Source: Sphagnum magellanicum (taxonomy: Eukaryota; Streptophyta; Sphagnopsida; Sphagnales; Sphagnaceae). Taken from it: a DNA stretch of 64,000 nt. The notes beneath the pieces are model-generated. The model worked only from the letters and a program-made list of their open reading frames with translations. It did not search any database and had not been told where the DNA came from. Positions 36,379 to 49,199 of the stretch are shown here, one piece after another (position 1 is the stretch's first letter; every line of letters starts with the position of its first letter). The stretch covers positions 5,766,001 to 5,830,000 of the forward strand of contig CM038919.1 of NCBI GenBank assembly GCA_021904315.1, in the 5' to 3' direction. The position numbers were made by a program, and so were the translations under genes.

Positions 36379-38340
36379 AGACAAAAGAATTTAGCCAGTC
36401 TGCTAGCCATTTGATGCAGTATTGAAGTTAGGGAACAGAGCCTTGGACTTCAAAAATGACTTGTTTTGAGTCATATTCTTGTTCAGTAGCTGCTGTATAT
36501 CTTTCACATAAAAATCGAAGTCTTTAGGCTCTTTCTCTCCCTCTATGTTAATAATGTGTACTCCAAACACATTTTTTTGTCTCTCTATGTTAATATTTGC
36601 ACTTTTGAAATTCTCATTTTAGATCAGCAGCGGTTTCTTAGGTGCATTTCTTCATTTTATTGCCTGTACTTCAATTCTTTCAATGCTTTTCTCACTTTGT
36701 TTTGCTTGATGACAGGATGGAAGTAGATGCAATTGCTCTGGATTTTACTTCTGACCTTTTGTTGCTGAACAGGTTTCAACTTATTCTGTATGAAGAGACA
36801 ATACTGTGCGCTTGCTTATGGGAGCTATCTGCTCGATTGAATTACCTGAGCAGTTTGCTTCTGTATCTGGACATTTCCTGGCACTGTATTCTGATACAAA
36901 AATCTTCTTAGGCTTAGTGTTCTAGTTTTAACTCAGGCAGTTCAGCAAACTTCGTTTCAAGTTTGACGAGTTCCTGTATCATGTTCAGATTTTGTGATGA
37001 TTGTTTGAGCTTTTTGCTGCTTGAGGTGCTTTGTTGCATCTTGGGCTGGAACAGTGGTGTGTGGGACATTTCCCCAGTTAGATACACAACCAGCTGGCGT
37101 TGAGCTGCTAAAAGTCTTGTCATGCTTCAGGAGCTGGTGCATGAAGGTAATGGTCTTTTGGGTACAATCTCCCTGCACATTGGAAGTTGCAAACTGTGTA
37201 TGCTGGTAACGGTCACCAATTCCCTTTTGTTGATCACTGTCTCTGGTTGTGCTGCAACATGATGCTGGTCAGGGAGAATGACCTGTCTAAGAAGACATGT
37301 AGAATGCACGAACAAGGTTAGTTCTTGAGAACCTGACTATGCAAAAAAGTATCACATTGCTTTCATAACTGGCTTTTGAGGATGACAGGCTTTTTATTTT
37401 TCACAGAACACAGTTGGTCTAGGTTGAAAGTTTTGCAGTCAGAAGGATGGGTTAGCAGTATTAATGGCTTTTGGTTTCAATCACAGACTGTCTAGTGTCT
37501 GATCCTGCTATAATGTCCCTGAACTAACACTTCAAACTTCAGCAGAGAGATCTGGCATGAAGTCATGTCCAACTCTTTCAAAATCTATCCAAAAGCTCTG
37601 GCATGAATTTCGTCCAATTCTTCCAGCTTCTGCAGAGGTCTGGTATGAAGTCCCTGACCTTCTCAGCCTTCACACAAATCTGACACATGACTCGCACTGC
37701 TAATGATTTGATGTGCCAACAACTCCACCTGCTTCAGAGACTTGATTTGAAGTCTGATCACTTTGTGTTCAAGCCTGATCATGCTATAATGTCATCTGCT
37801 TCTTTTAGCTTCGGTAGATAGATCTGGCACCAGGGCTGTCTGATTCTTCCAGCTTCAGTAGATAGATCTGGCATGAATGCTGCGTGATTCTTCCAGCTTC
37901 AATAGGTAGATCTGGCATGAAGTCTGTCTGATTCTTCCAGCTTCAGCAAAGATCTGCCAATGTCGTCTGCTTAATCTCTGTTTGGGCTTTTAGCCATGCA
38001 ATTGATATAGTCTTCAGGGGTTTTTAAACACCAAATATTTATGTAAAATACACTTCTGAACATGCAAGGTTTTATCAAAAGAATTGAAAAAAAAGAAAAC
38101 CCCTTGTTTTGGATTTTAGTTTTTTGGGTTTTTGGGAATGGCTTTGATGTTCAGCATGTCCTCAAATTGGGTATGAAAAGAGGTCATTCACAAGGTCAAA
38201 AAGGCATCTATTCCACCAATCTTGGTTTGCACTCAATGGTGGCTAAGCATAGAACTGTTGTAAACAAGTGCTCAAGAGTTTGGCTATTTGCTTGCCCTGT
38301 CATTTTATGTTTTTGTTTGTCCTTTGATGTTTATTTTTTT
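36379..38340. other. Synthase 3' flank without a recognised gene
   Basis: The region after the TGA stop (36376-36378) has the T/G composition of a 3' UTR for a few hundred nt. An AATAAT at about 36549 is a weak poly(A)-signal candidate. Short frames at 36642-37315 have no domain. A minisatellite occupies 37807-37980. Confidence 0.45.
37807..37980 (+). repeat. 44-bp minisatellite
   Basis: AGCTTC starts units at 37807, 37851, 37895 and 37939, exactly 44 nt apart. Each unit carries AGATCTGGCA and TGATTCTTCC. Diverged single units of the same phrase (CTCTGGCATGAA, GGTCTGGTATGAAGTC) lie upstream at 37540-37660, so the array was once longer. Confidence 0.85.
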
Positions 38341-39060
38341 GCATTGTGGACTAGATTAGGCCTCCTCCATCTTCTGGCTTTTGGTATGACACATTGCATT
38401 TGTGTTCAGTCGTTATACCCCATGGGTATTCACCTCCTCCGTTGTGTCCATGATGGGAGAGGATTGCATCCCATGATGCCATTCAGAATGCTTTTGCATC
38501 CATTGTGAGAGATGCAGGATTTTATGTTTTGTGAGATTAAACTCATGTTTTTTCATTGTTTTCTTTTCAATCTTTTTGTAGGTGGGTCGATATTGTATTG
38601 TTAGTTGATGACATTTGCAGGTTGACAGATGTTGTCATTGTCAACCCCACTTGAGCAAAGTTATATCATGGGTGGCTCTTTTTTGTGGAGTGATTACAAC
38701 ATTGGTGACTCAAGTAAAGGAAGGACTTTATTGCGACCATTACTTAGCAAATATATTTCTCTCATTTGCCAAGGAAGTTTTTGGGTATTTTCATTAGCAA
38801 GTCGACAACTTTTTTCATCGATGTGCTAACATGGTGTGAATAGCAAAGGGCACTAGAAGCCCTCCTTTATCGATGTTGCATTCCTATTATAAATAGAAAG
38901 TGTCGATGGCATTACAGAGAGTGGAATGCCACTTTCATCTTTAAATGAGTTGTTACTGCAAGGGAAGGTTAGTCTAAGCTTGGAGTTTTATTGAGTTTAC
39001 CTACCCTTTCTTTTAGTTGATATGCTTCATGCCTAATGAAGGTTTCGACTCTTAGTGGTT
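38340..39060 (+). pseudogene. LINE-like (non-LTR) retrotransposon C-terminal relic
   Basis: Across several frames the + strand gives CICVQSLYPMGIHLLRCVH, then (38576-38620) WVDIV and DVVIVNPT, then ITTLVTQVKEGLYCDHY, FLSFAKEVFGYFH, DNFFHRCANMV, PPLSMLHSYY and VSMALQRVE. The C-x-C...G-x-H-x3-C pattern and the block that follows resemble the C-terminal end of plant LINE-like reverse transcriptase polyproteins as I remember them. The polymerase domain itself is absent. Frames change repeatedly and stops are frequent, so it is dead. The intact-looking 148-codon frame at 38062-38508 covers only its first part. The family assignment rests on recall of conserved phrases, not a search. Confidence 0.5.
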
Positions 39061-39229
39061 CCCTTTTCTCTTTGTGGCCTGCCTCATTTGGGCTGCTTGT
39101 TTGCTTGAACTTTGGTCTTTGCTTGTTGTTTTTTTTTTCTTTCCCTTTCTTTGCGTGCTTTCTTTTTATAAAGTTTGGCATGGTTTCATCAAGTGCTCCT
39201 CTATACACAAATTGCGATATGAAGAGTGA

Positions 39230-40500
39230 TTAGCATGCGTTAAGGTGGTCATAAAACATTTGATGTAGATGGTAGAGATTTAAATATTTATTATTTTTTG
39301 CTTGAGTGTGCACACATGGAATATCTTTCCAATGGTATGTTGCCCAAGCACATCCAAGTGGATTTAGTGACGGGTTTGTCAAGAAAGCCCCATGCAACCA
39401 CTTTAACATCGGGGGTGGGGGGCTGACCAAGGGTTCCATCCCCAATCAGGCTTCCTAGCCTAGCTAGGTTAACTTTGAAAACTCATTTAAGACCTGAGCA
39501 ATGAGAACTTCTTCAGTTTGTTACTCCTTTTTGAGGATTTTCTTGTTCTCATTCCAAAACTTGGAAGGCTTCATTCTTGAAAAATCAAATTTGGGCTTGA
39601 CTATTTTTTTTTTTGGGAGTAATTAAGTTCACCATTGTGAGTGCCTTATTAGAACCACATTAATTCATGTCAAAAGCTTTTTTGAGCTGGTAAAGCTTCA
39701 AATCCAACTTTGGACAGCAGTTGTGTGATCTTGTACAAGCTTGATCTAACTTTGCTATCTTATCATTCTTTGCTTAATTTTGGCTGAAATTTTTGTCAAA
39801 GAACTACGAGCTTGTAAATTTTAAATCTAATGATTGAATTTGTAATTCAATTCATGGATGAGTAGATTCAACCAAATTTCTAACTAAGTCTTCAATAGAG
39901 GAAAAATGGTTGTAAAATAAGCCGAGGCTCTTAGGAGTTAACTCATTGGATTAGCAACCATGAGCGAGGGGCAGTGTTTTCTAAAAAGGGCTGCCAAGAT
40001 AAGGACTAAGGATGTAAGGACTAGGACCCCTACATGACCATTTTAGGTTCCTACACCACTGAGCTTCCCAAAATCGTAAAGCAATTGGAGAAAGTTCATA
40101 GTGTATGTGAAGGGCACCTTATATCCATGAAATCCCCTCCTAGAAATTGGGAAGGATATTATGTCTCCTCATCAAGGGTGGGAGGGAAATTATGCCTACT
40201 TAAAAGTTTAAGAACCCTCCCACTATGGAGTAGTAGGCATAGGTACCCTCCCATTTACACACCTTGTGATCTATGTAGGTCTAGTTCATGATAAATTTTA
40301 CCTCATGCTTTATGATAGGTAAAGCCCATCGATGGGAGACATTCCCCAAATTCGGGCCCGAACTTGACTATAAACCTTATTTTGGGAATGCCCCCACCCT
40401 AAGGCTTTACCCTACATATAAATAATTTAGATTGACTCAAACATGCTTATATAGGTACTATGCTTACACATTTAATTTTTCTTACTCACAAGGTGCTGAC
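39230..40500. other. Gene-free stretch
   Basis: No domain-bearing frame was seen. Some imperfect internal phrases (GGACTAAGGATGTAAGGACTAGGACC at about 40000, read as two similar halves) are present. It is otherwise unremarkable. Confidence 0.5.
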
Positions 40501-40504
40501 GATA

Positions 40505-40770
40505 CCAGTTTTTTTTCCCCAATTTTGTGATGTTGCTCAAGTGGTGATTATCCATAAGGACATTGAGCCAAATTTGATGATATTCAAAATATGGAAATAG
40601 AAAATGTTGAGCACCCTTCCATATTTTAGGCAATTGTGATGAATTTTGGTGATTTTAAAGAAATTTTTTTTATGGCAATTTTTTTTTTTCAAAAACGGGA
40701 TTTTGTGACAGAATATTCTTTTCCTAAAAAAAATCACAAAATGGTCAAAATTTGCCCCCAACACAAAAAA
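40505..40770 (+). repeat. F1 dispersed repeat, MITE-like copy
   Basis: CCAATTTTGTGATGTTGCTC, then ATTATCCATAAGG, ACATTGAGCCAAATTTGA, GAGCACCCTTCCATATTTT, a T-rich body and a final ATCACAAAATGG. The order follows the minus-strand copy at 2.3-2.5 kb throughout, and TTTTGTGA/TCACAAAA bracket it. Confidence 0.6.
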
Positions 40771-41900
40771 AAAACAAAAAAAAACAAAAAAACTATGAGA
40801 CAATATGTCCGTAGAGAAGGGCAAAACTTTTGCAACAGTCAAAAGGGTTTTGCTCAAATTTAACTTCAAAAGAAAAAAAGAAGAAAAAGACCTCAAGTTT
40901 CACAAACTGTGGCTATAGTCTTCACACGATCATGGACGACAAAGCAGTGAAGCACCCTCGTCGTTAAAATCAGCCACTTTTGAAGTCTGGGGATAATGAA
41001 CTATGACAATTAAAACAACAAAAATCATCACTGAAACTTGAAGAAGGACTCACACAAAACAGGACTGCACATTGGCACCCACAAAGTTCATAAGGGGTGT
41101 GTGTGTGCGTTCATTGTCCTGTCAGAACAACGGGCAATAGTAATAAGACAAAAGAGCACTAAGTGAGCTTGTTAGCGTCTTCCTTGGCAAGCAAGACCAA
41201 GGGGGGACAACATAATGAGAACAACAGCAGCTGAGAAGATGTAATCCCAGGGACAAGACATCACCAGCCAGCCTCACATGCAGATTCTTGAGTACATTGA
41301 AGAAAAAAAACCCAGGTACATGACAAAAGAAATGGGTTGAGTAAATAGTGTGTTATCCTACCATTATTCATGCAACATTCCCCCTGCCCCCCTCCAAAAT
41401 TTAAGGAAAAAAAAAACAAAATAAAGTGCAAAGAAAAATTCCCAGGTTTGGTGGCAAAAAAGGGTTGAGTAGTTTTTTGATTGCAATTGTCTTCTCTTCC
41501 TGATTGTGTTTTTTTCTTTGTTGTTTTCTTCTTGGGCTACTTATGACTGCCTTACTGACTTTCTAACTGGTGATATTATAGCAAATGTTGCGAATCAAAA
41601 AACCATGATAAGAAAAAAGATCATGGACCCAAAATCATAACTTGGTAGAATAAACTAGGTCTGCAACATTTCTACAATTCTGCAATCAAAAACTTTTCTC
41701 AGAGCTGATTTATCTCTTTGTGAGGATACATTCTATACAACTGTTGTGTCAGGCTGCAAGCATATAGATTTGCAGAATTTTTTCTTCTTCACTATCATAA
41801 TTTACCTGTAACTACCACCTCATTGTTCTGAAAGAAAAGCAGAAGATGAAAGAAGCCAAGGGCCAAACTTACCAGATCTGATGATGGGGCTTGAAAAAGA

Positions 41901-41927
41901 GAAGGAGAAGAAGAAGAAGAAGAAGAG
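41901..41927 (+). repeat. GAA/AAG trinucleotide run
   Basis: Near-perfect AAG units inside the GC-richer island. Confidence 0.85.
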
Positions 41928-43397
41928 ATCATTCCAGTTCCAGCAACCCTGCAACCCTGCACATGTACATATGATTAGTTAAACAGCTACACTACAAGCA
42001 GTCACAAATTTTGTTGCCAACAAACGTTCTGACATGGTCTCCAAAGCAGCAGCATGTACAGAAGAAGCATGTGAATGTAAATCATCAAACGTCAGTCCCA
42101 TTGATCTAGCTTTCACAATTTGATATTATCTGAAGAAACTGAGTTGGAGATTCTGATGGCTTTGCTGATCCCATGGGCAACAAACAACCCAAGAAGCTGA
42201 TTACTCATGTGACAGTCACTAACTTTCTCAGCATTGATCTGATGAAACATGATTTCTGTCGCACTTGGGTTTTTTGTTCTTCATGCTCAGCTGCTCAATA
42301 GTCCTTACTGATCCTTACTGTCATTCTCTTAACCCTCTGGCTGCTGTACTTGATACCCACTACTTTCTCTGCCTTCAAGCATCTTATCTTTTGGAGTAAT
42401 TGCGCAGAGATGATGAAGACCATAAATGAATGATACTACAGTTGAGAAGACAAACAAATGAGCTCCCGGAATCTAAGGTGACCATCATTCTTGGCCAATG
42501 CCAACAATTTCAAGCTTGAAGGCCTGCAATTGGAATAAGAAAAACCAAGTTCATGCACTGAGCTTCAAGAATTTCCCAGAGATTACCTGAGGAGGAGCTC
42601 CCTGAGATTCCTGGTGTAGATTACTTGTTTCTTTTCCAACCAAGGCAGGGAACTTGCTGGCAGCCTTCTCTTTCAGGCATTTGTGGTAGCAGGAATCATT
42701 CTCTGTTCCAGAATGCTGGATGTCCTGGAAGCTGACATTCTTGTGAATCAGTAGCAACCGATCCTCCAAAAAGGCTACATTGCAAGTTGTGCACTACAAA
42801 GCAATTTGAGACCGTGCAGAAACACTTTTGCAGTGCAAATGCCCATTAAAATGCTAACAGGTACATTCACAAGCAATCTTGTGGCAAAGGCTTATTGCAC
42901 AGGAGATTTTCCTGTTGATAACAATGGCCCAATAACATGCTTAAGCATCACATGATAACATGATGAAACATGAATAGCACCATTGATGGAGTACTAAATT
43001 TAGAGAATGATGTACCTTTGTGCAGGTAATACCACACCCAGCATTTTCAGTGTACTTTGGGGGTGGTGGACCAACTAGTGCCTGCACCAATGCATCATGC
43101 TGGGCTGAAATTCTGGCACCATTCTCATATACACTGTCAATTGATGACAAGCACAGTCAATCACATGAATCTGCTAGGACCAGCCATGCTGACCTTCAAA
43201 GATGGTAGACTACAGAACGACAATGAAAATGGGCACTTAGATTGTGCAAAATGGGGCGCATTGATCTGAAAGAATAGCAATGTTCTTGTACTCAGGCTCC
43301 TTGCTTTCACTGCCAAGGGCCAGCTCCACTCATAGGGGCAAACAAGCCAACATCAGTCTGTTATGCAATGACAACTAGACTGGCTGCATTATCATTC

Positions 43398-43437
43398 TAG
43401 TTAATGAATATAACTATAACTATATATTCATTAACTA
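43398..43437. repeat. Short perfect inverted repeat
   Basis: TAGTTAATGAATATA (43398-43412) and its exact reverse complement (43423-43437) flank a 10-nt spacer. Being AT-rich, it could arise by chance or be a small hairpin. Confidence 0.7.
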
Positions 43438-46400
43438 TATATATGATAGTCCAAGGATACCTTCCCTTCCCTTGCCCCACCATGATTTCAATTAAGTTAG
43501 GGCTCCCTAATGCCCACCCATCTGCTGCCCCACCATCATCAGTTTCTGTTGAAGTGCCAATTGATGCTTCCCCTTCACTTTGGCCATGCCACAAGCTTGT
43601 TCCCAACCATTGCCATCTGCTACCCCAGTATCACTGATTTATTTTGCAGTGTAGAACATCATATGTTTGGGTCAAAGTGCCCACTGATGTCTAGGCATCT
43701 GCCCCAGCTGCTTGACTATCAGAGGGTGGACAAATTTGTCCACAACTGCTGCCACTGGATGCCCTGATTGCATTTGTCTGTGTGATTCAGTGGCAGTTCA
43801 AAAACAGTCCAGAATTCTTAGCCAACCTTCTCAGACTTGCCAAGTGAGTTGCACTCAGTTTTGCAAGCATTCATAATAGAGTAGGAGACATACCTGTGGC
43901 AAAAGAAAAAACCTGCGCCATTGGGTTCTTCTTTGTGATCCTCTCCAGGAACTTTCTTCATAGCTTGCCAAGGATCCCCATGACGGTCAAGTGATGCTCC
44001 TGCAGTGCTTCCTGGGAGCAATCAAGAGGTGAAAGTGCAAAAATCAAACCTGGAAAGTCTATGGTAAGAAGAACACAGCATGTCAACCAACTGTTCGGAT
44101 GCTAAATTCACAAAACTGCCATCATGTTGGCAGACCTCAGATATCTGGATAGGGCCAAGCCAAGGTGAGCCCAGGCAAGTGCTGCACCTTTACACCTGCT
44201 TTCCTCTCATCAGTAATGTTCAAGAACCTTATGACCATGCAGAAAGCAAATCAAGGTCAGAATTAGAAAATACATCCACAGTCAGAATCCATATCAGAGG
44301 AACAGAGAATGAGAGTAATGATTGGAAGATGGTTTAAGAGATGTAACCAATCGATTTTGAGAATTATCTCCACAAACCTCAATAGTGTCATCATGCAAAG
44401 TGGATACTATGGCTTACTCAACCACAGCTCTGGGCAGGCAGAGGAGACCAAAGCAGTCTCAAACATACATACCATGGGTCTCAGATCCCTGTATAAGTTC
44501 TGGTGGCTAAAATTCAGATGACCCACTGAGGTGAGGTCCATGTAACATAGTTTTGTATCCAGCCTCAGACCTGGTTGTAGCAGTCACTACTCTGAGTCAT
44601 TCACCAGCCAGATAAGAATATTCCATCTCATTTCTGGGTCTTCTGCTTGAGACTTTTGGTGTCTTGCTCTAGCTCCTCCTTAGTTCTGAACTGGCCCAGT
44701 GTCTGCCCACAATGGCTTCAGACAGTACCATCATATGCATTGCTGGGGTATCATCCAAAAAGAGCATAACCACCTTCAAAAGAGTGCCTGGCTGTGTGAT
44801 TTCAACATGCTTACACAGTGCTGTGTGGTCTGCAATGGCATGGTTGAAGAGCTCAAAAGCATTCAACCCATTCATCAGTGACTGCGCAACTCCATGCTTC
44901 TCCAACCATTCTTGGAGCTGAGATTTCAATGTGCATTGTTAGTTAACACACAGAAAATCTGAGCACACACTTTGCTTTGTACAGATCTGAAGCCTGCAAC
45001 AGGCATGCAATCTGCTCCAGCAATTTACTCATTTTGCCTTTTCTCCATGCTTTCACCATTCCCAACAGTACTTTCCGGAGACAGAGGACTCCCAGACAAT
45101 TTTCTGAATATCAACAATACTAGCTTGTCATGATTGCAATGCTTTCCAAAATCTGGATCTTGTTGGAAAGACTTGCTGGATTGAATCCCAGTCTGCCAAA
45201 ATCCCCATCAACCTTCATATCTACACATAGATGGCATACAAGTGGAATTTTGCATTGCATATCTGCAAATGTGTTGATTGACACTTGTTTAGCCCTCTGT
45301 AGACAGTCAGAAGAGACTCTCTGCAACATACTGTCTCTCAACTATAGAGAGAGCCAGCAACGTAGAAATAACATAGCACTGAAACTGTTGCTATATGGCC
45401 TGGCATGCAAACACCCCTTGGGCTCTGTTCAGATGGTGTGCTACTGCCTCAGATCCTGATCAGTCACAAATGACATCAACAGGGCTGATGCTTCCCTTCT
45501 GAAGTCACTTTGAACTAATATCAGTTTTTGAAATCTCTCATTCCTGAAGAAATTTACACCCACAGGCCATAAGCCATGCAAGTGCTCTCCTGTCCACAAA
45601 TGGCCTCCTTTTGGCAACTTCACAATAGCGGCACTGGGAACCAGAAATGAATACCACATACCAAGCCAATCCATGGAAGCTTTGGCAAGAAAATACCTTT
45701 TTGACTTGTGAATTAGGTGAGTGGCTAGCAAGGTTTTGCACAAGTCCAAGAAGGGGCTGTCCTCCTTGTGAGCAGATGATCTGCTGTTGTAACTTCTTGA
45801 GCTCTTTCAGCTCCACCATCACTTTGAATGATTGTGGTGCAAAATTGTCGAATATACCCACATTGAAGTCTGAACCAAATTGTGGACAGATGAAAGGATT
45901 GATTGCAATGACCATCCCTGGGTGTAACACCGCTCACAAGTCACAAGAGAATGCTTATGAATTGACAATGGGGAATCCACATACACTTACTCTCTGTCCT
46001 GCAGGGATAGTTGACACAAGTCATTAATTTCCAGCTGTTTAGTGGTGGTTGCATTCAGGCAAATAATTTCACCATTCTGTACTGAACTGGCGTACCTGTT
46101 TCCCTGTGTGCACCTCCAGAGTTTGGATTCTTTCCACAGTCCTGCAATCTGTTGTGATCTCCTACATGGAGACTCTATCTGGTATTGTGAGGTCATGGGC
46201 ATCTGGAATTGCAATCTTATCCACAGCTATTACTAAGTCCACCCACGATGACAGATCGTGCTGTACAATTCCTCTTTTCCCTGAAAAAGGTCAACAAGTC
46301 TTTCATCCAGTGGTAATTGTCCTGCATGACCACCCAATCATTTCTATCTTTCTTCACTGGGTTTTCCTGCAAGAGCCTGTTCAAGTAAACCATAACTTCA

Positions 46401-47609
46401 AATTTTATGTTTAGTGGATGCAATTCTAGGCATATCGTACCAGGAAAGTCAGCTTCTGAACAAAATACAGCAAGCACTACCAAATCAGCAGATCCAATGT
46501 TGCCCCTAACAGAGTAGCAACTGGCTTCAGATCCTCGAAGAAAGGACAAGCAAAAACACAGGCAATTGATGCAACGTATGCTGGGAAAGACAAACCAGCA
46601 AAACCTCCAGTCCTCATGTCTAGACACCTTCACAGAACAATATCAGGTGAAGATCTTGTGTTTGAGTGAATTTCACTCTGCAAAAATGTCTGTAGGAAGA
46701 AAGATTCAGTATTTATTAACAATCTTCCAAAATGAAATAGAAGGGACACTTGCAATTGCATAAATTTGGGACTGAAAAGGCTGCACACTTACAGTACAAA
46801 GACCTGTGGATGCAGTATTACTGACATATTTTATGTCAGGAGACTGTGCACAAATTGGGGTAACTAGCACACACGACATTGTGAATGCTTTTGGGCATGT
46901 CCCAGACTTGTGCATGCCCAAATGGTCATCTTTATGAGGTTGCATCGAAATCTCCACACCAACACAACAATACTTAGAAGCTAATGCAACAACTTGTGTG
47001 GTCATAACTGTATCCTTAGGAGACTAGCTCACAGTGTCAGACCATCACTTCATCACAAATAGCAATGACAAGGTACCACAACTACCCACGGATTTCATCG
47101 GCTCCTGATGGTGGGTGTAGATAAGTATACATCATTTCCACCCAAAATTTCAAACAAACCATTATACAGAATCCCCATTCGGCACATAGCTATCAAGGCA
47201 CATAGTTAATACAAAAGTCAACCACATTGTGATTCAATCTTGTGAAGGTAAAGCTTCATTTTATTTCATGCCTACAAAGCTTACACCATGGGTGACTACT
47301 TGGATGCAGAACATTTGCAAAACCCACTATGACAGAAATTCCAACTATCAAAAACCACCTCAAGCATATGTGGTAAACATTTATGGCATTAACCTTTTTA
47401 ATTTTTAAAATTCATATACCAAAGATGTAATCATTTATGTCTTGAGAGTTTTTGGTCTAGGTATCAATGTGGATATGGGCCATAAGACTATCGGGAAAAC
47501 TCAACCCACACTCGATCTATTAAACAAATATGCATAGCATAAACATTTATACACACGCCCCGATGTGGTTGAAATCATGATTTATTATAAGCATACACGA
47601 AATGATGGG

Positions 47610-49010
47610 TCATTCACACATGGTGAACATGACCCGGAATCCATTTTTTGTATGTTTCATTATGTTCCACACATGTCATAAGCATTGAAGGACCACACAT
47701 GGGCCCAACTAAACTTAGGTTACATGGCCAAACAAATATATGACAAGCATAAAACAATTTGGTGGGAACATGTGAATGCGAGTCAAAACATGACACAAGA
47801 TGATTTCATTTAGCTTCAAGGCATTGCATATTTGGATCGGAAACATAAGAAAGGGAGTTATCGTTTACACACCAACCCTACAATTTCAATTCAGTCTCGG
47901 GCTCTCTAACATTTGGAAGATGTGTTTTTTTCTAAAATGTTGATGAAATCAACGGGACTCAAGTCCCATTCACCATAGGTATTAAACACCAACTCAATGT
48001 GAATCCATGCTATCATATGGTCACAATGGTGCCATTTTTATGGATGCCACATTTGGCACAAATGACATGTCCAACTATTCACCTTGATGGGGTTTGATGA
48101 TCATCACACGAGTGTTCTTTTAGCATGGATCATTACAAGTATGCAAACAATTGAAGATTTGATTGAATGGTTGAAACCATTTAAAAATAAAATGTTATCA
48201 CACATTCCACATTGGAAACCATCATGTTTTTTCATTGATGATGCACCTGAAGAATTGAAGGCATTACGAATAGTTCTATACCTACTTTGTGTTTATTTCT
48301 TTAGATGTTTTTTAGTATCTTTTAGAAATTTTTTGATTACTTTAATGCATTTTATGTTGTACTAACCCCATCCACTCATGGTGATTTTATTGCATATGTG
48401 TCCTTATTAAGGTCGTATAGGGAATGGACAAGGTTCCCATCTACCTTTGTTGTTGGCATGTTCTCAAAGCATAACACTTACATGGTATTAAAAAAATCAA
48501 AAATGTGGAGGTGCGGGGTGGAATCTTCCAAGACCTTCATGATGTGATGTACATGTCCATCAATCATGGAGAAACAATTGATGATTTTAAAAAACGTGAA
48601 AAGGTTGTTGTGAGAGAGACCCTTCACAAACATAAGCCTAGTGATGCGTGGACAAATTACTTTTGGACTTATTACCATCAATTTGGTAAGTGATAATATT
48701 TATCATGGTTTAGTATTCAAAATTATTTTGTAATAATGTTATTCATCCTTGTGCATTGTGTTTATGTTTGTAGAATTATGGATGGCGGGTGTTCGAAGAA
48801 TTCCAACCAAGACACCCAAACGACAATTGAATCATATCATGATGTGTTGAAACATTGGTTTGCTTTTGACACAAAAGGCCTTAAAGGGCGTAGGATTGAT
48901 TGGTTGGTGTGGCGATTAATAACAACCATTGCACACCACTACATGCACACATTGGAAATGAAAAATCAATCCATTTGGCTTGGAAAGTTTTTGTAAACAT
49001 TCCATTCCAC
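47610..49010 (+). pseudogene. Decayed MULE (Mutator-like) transposase
   Basis: In order on the + strand: LDRKHKKGSYRLHTNP (about 47840-47880), GHNGAIFMDATFGTND (first catalytic Asp at 48043-48045), HHTSVLLAWIITSMQTIEDL, HWKPSCFFIDDAPEEL (second Asp at 48237-48242), VPIYLCCWHV (C-x-W-H at about 48450-48460), LHDVMYMSI, and TTIESYHDVLKH...LKGRRIDWLVWRL. This is the domain order of the MULE DDE transposase and its C-terminal part. An 88-nt intron (48686-48773, GTAAGTG...TTTGTAG) may be original. The reading frame shifts near 48.06-48.08 and 48.80 kb. A stop falls at 48472-48474, and about 150 nt of extra sequence sits at 48270-48420. It cannot be expressed as one protein. No terminal inverted repeats were found. 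Confidence 0.75.
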
Positions 49011-49199
49011 GAGGGTGCTTATATCCCCTCATTCACCTTCCAAAAATTTCGAAATGTGAGCATATAGAACATAAGCAAATTGAATGGTCATTTTATTTTG
49101 CCTTCCATGGTGTGTCCCAGACCTCCACACCAAGTCCTTGTTTGAGAAAGTGGACTTGGTGGGGTTTTGGACATGAATAGAATGGAACTTTGGAACCTT

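Larger units (their letters stand above)
40900..47050 (-). other. Less AT-rich island with unidentified exon-like minus-strand segments
   Basis: This 6-kb block is clearly richer in GC than its flanks. On the minus strand several open segments are bounded by plausible splice signals. One ends at a TTTTCAG|G near 46.3 kb and contains NDWVVMQDNYHWMKDLL. One is at about 44.76-44.92 kb: AAATCTCAG, then LQEWLEKHGVAQSL...CKHVEITQPGTLLK, then GTGG. One is at about 43.02-43.13 kb: VYENGARISAQHDALVQ, then AAG|GTAC. One is at about 42.58-42.80 kb: TTTGTAG, then CTTCNVAFLEDRLLLIHK, then CAG|GTAATC. The segments at 43.02-43.13 and 42.58-42.80 kb end and begin with Cys-x2-Cys-type residues. I recognise no family, and stops separate the segments. 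It may be a real multi-exon gene, a decayed one, or chance frames in GC-richer DNA. Confidence 0.25.
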
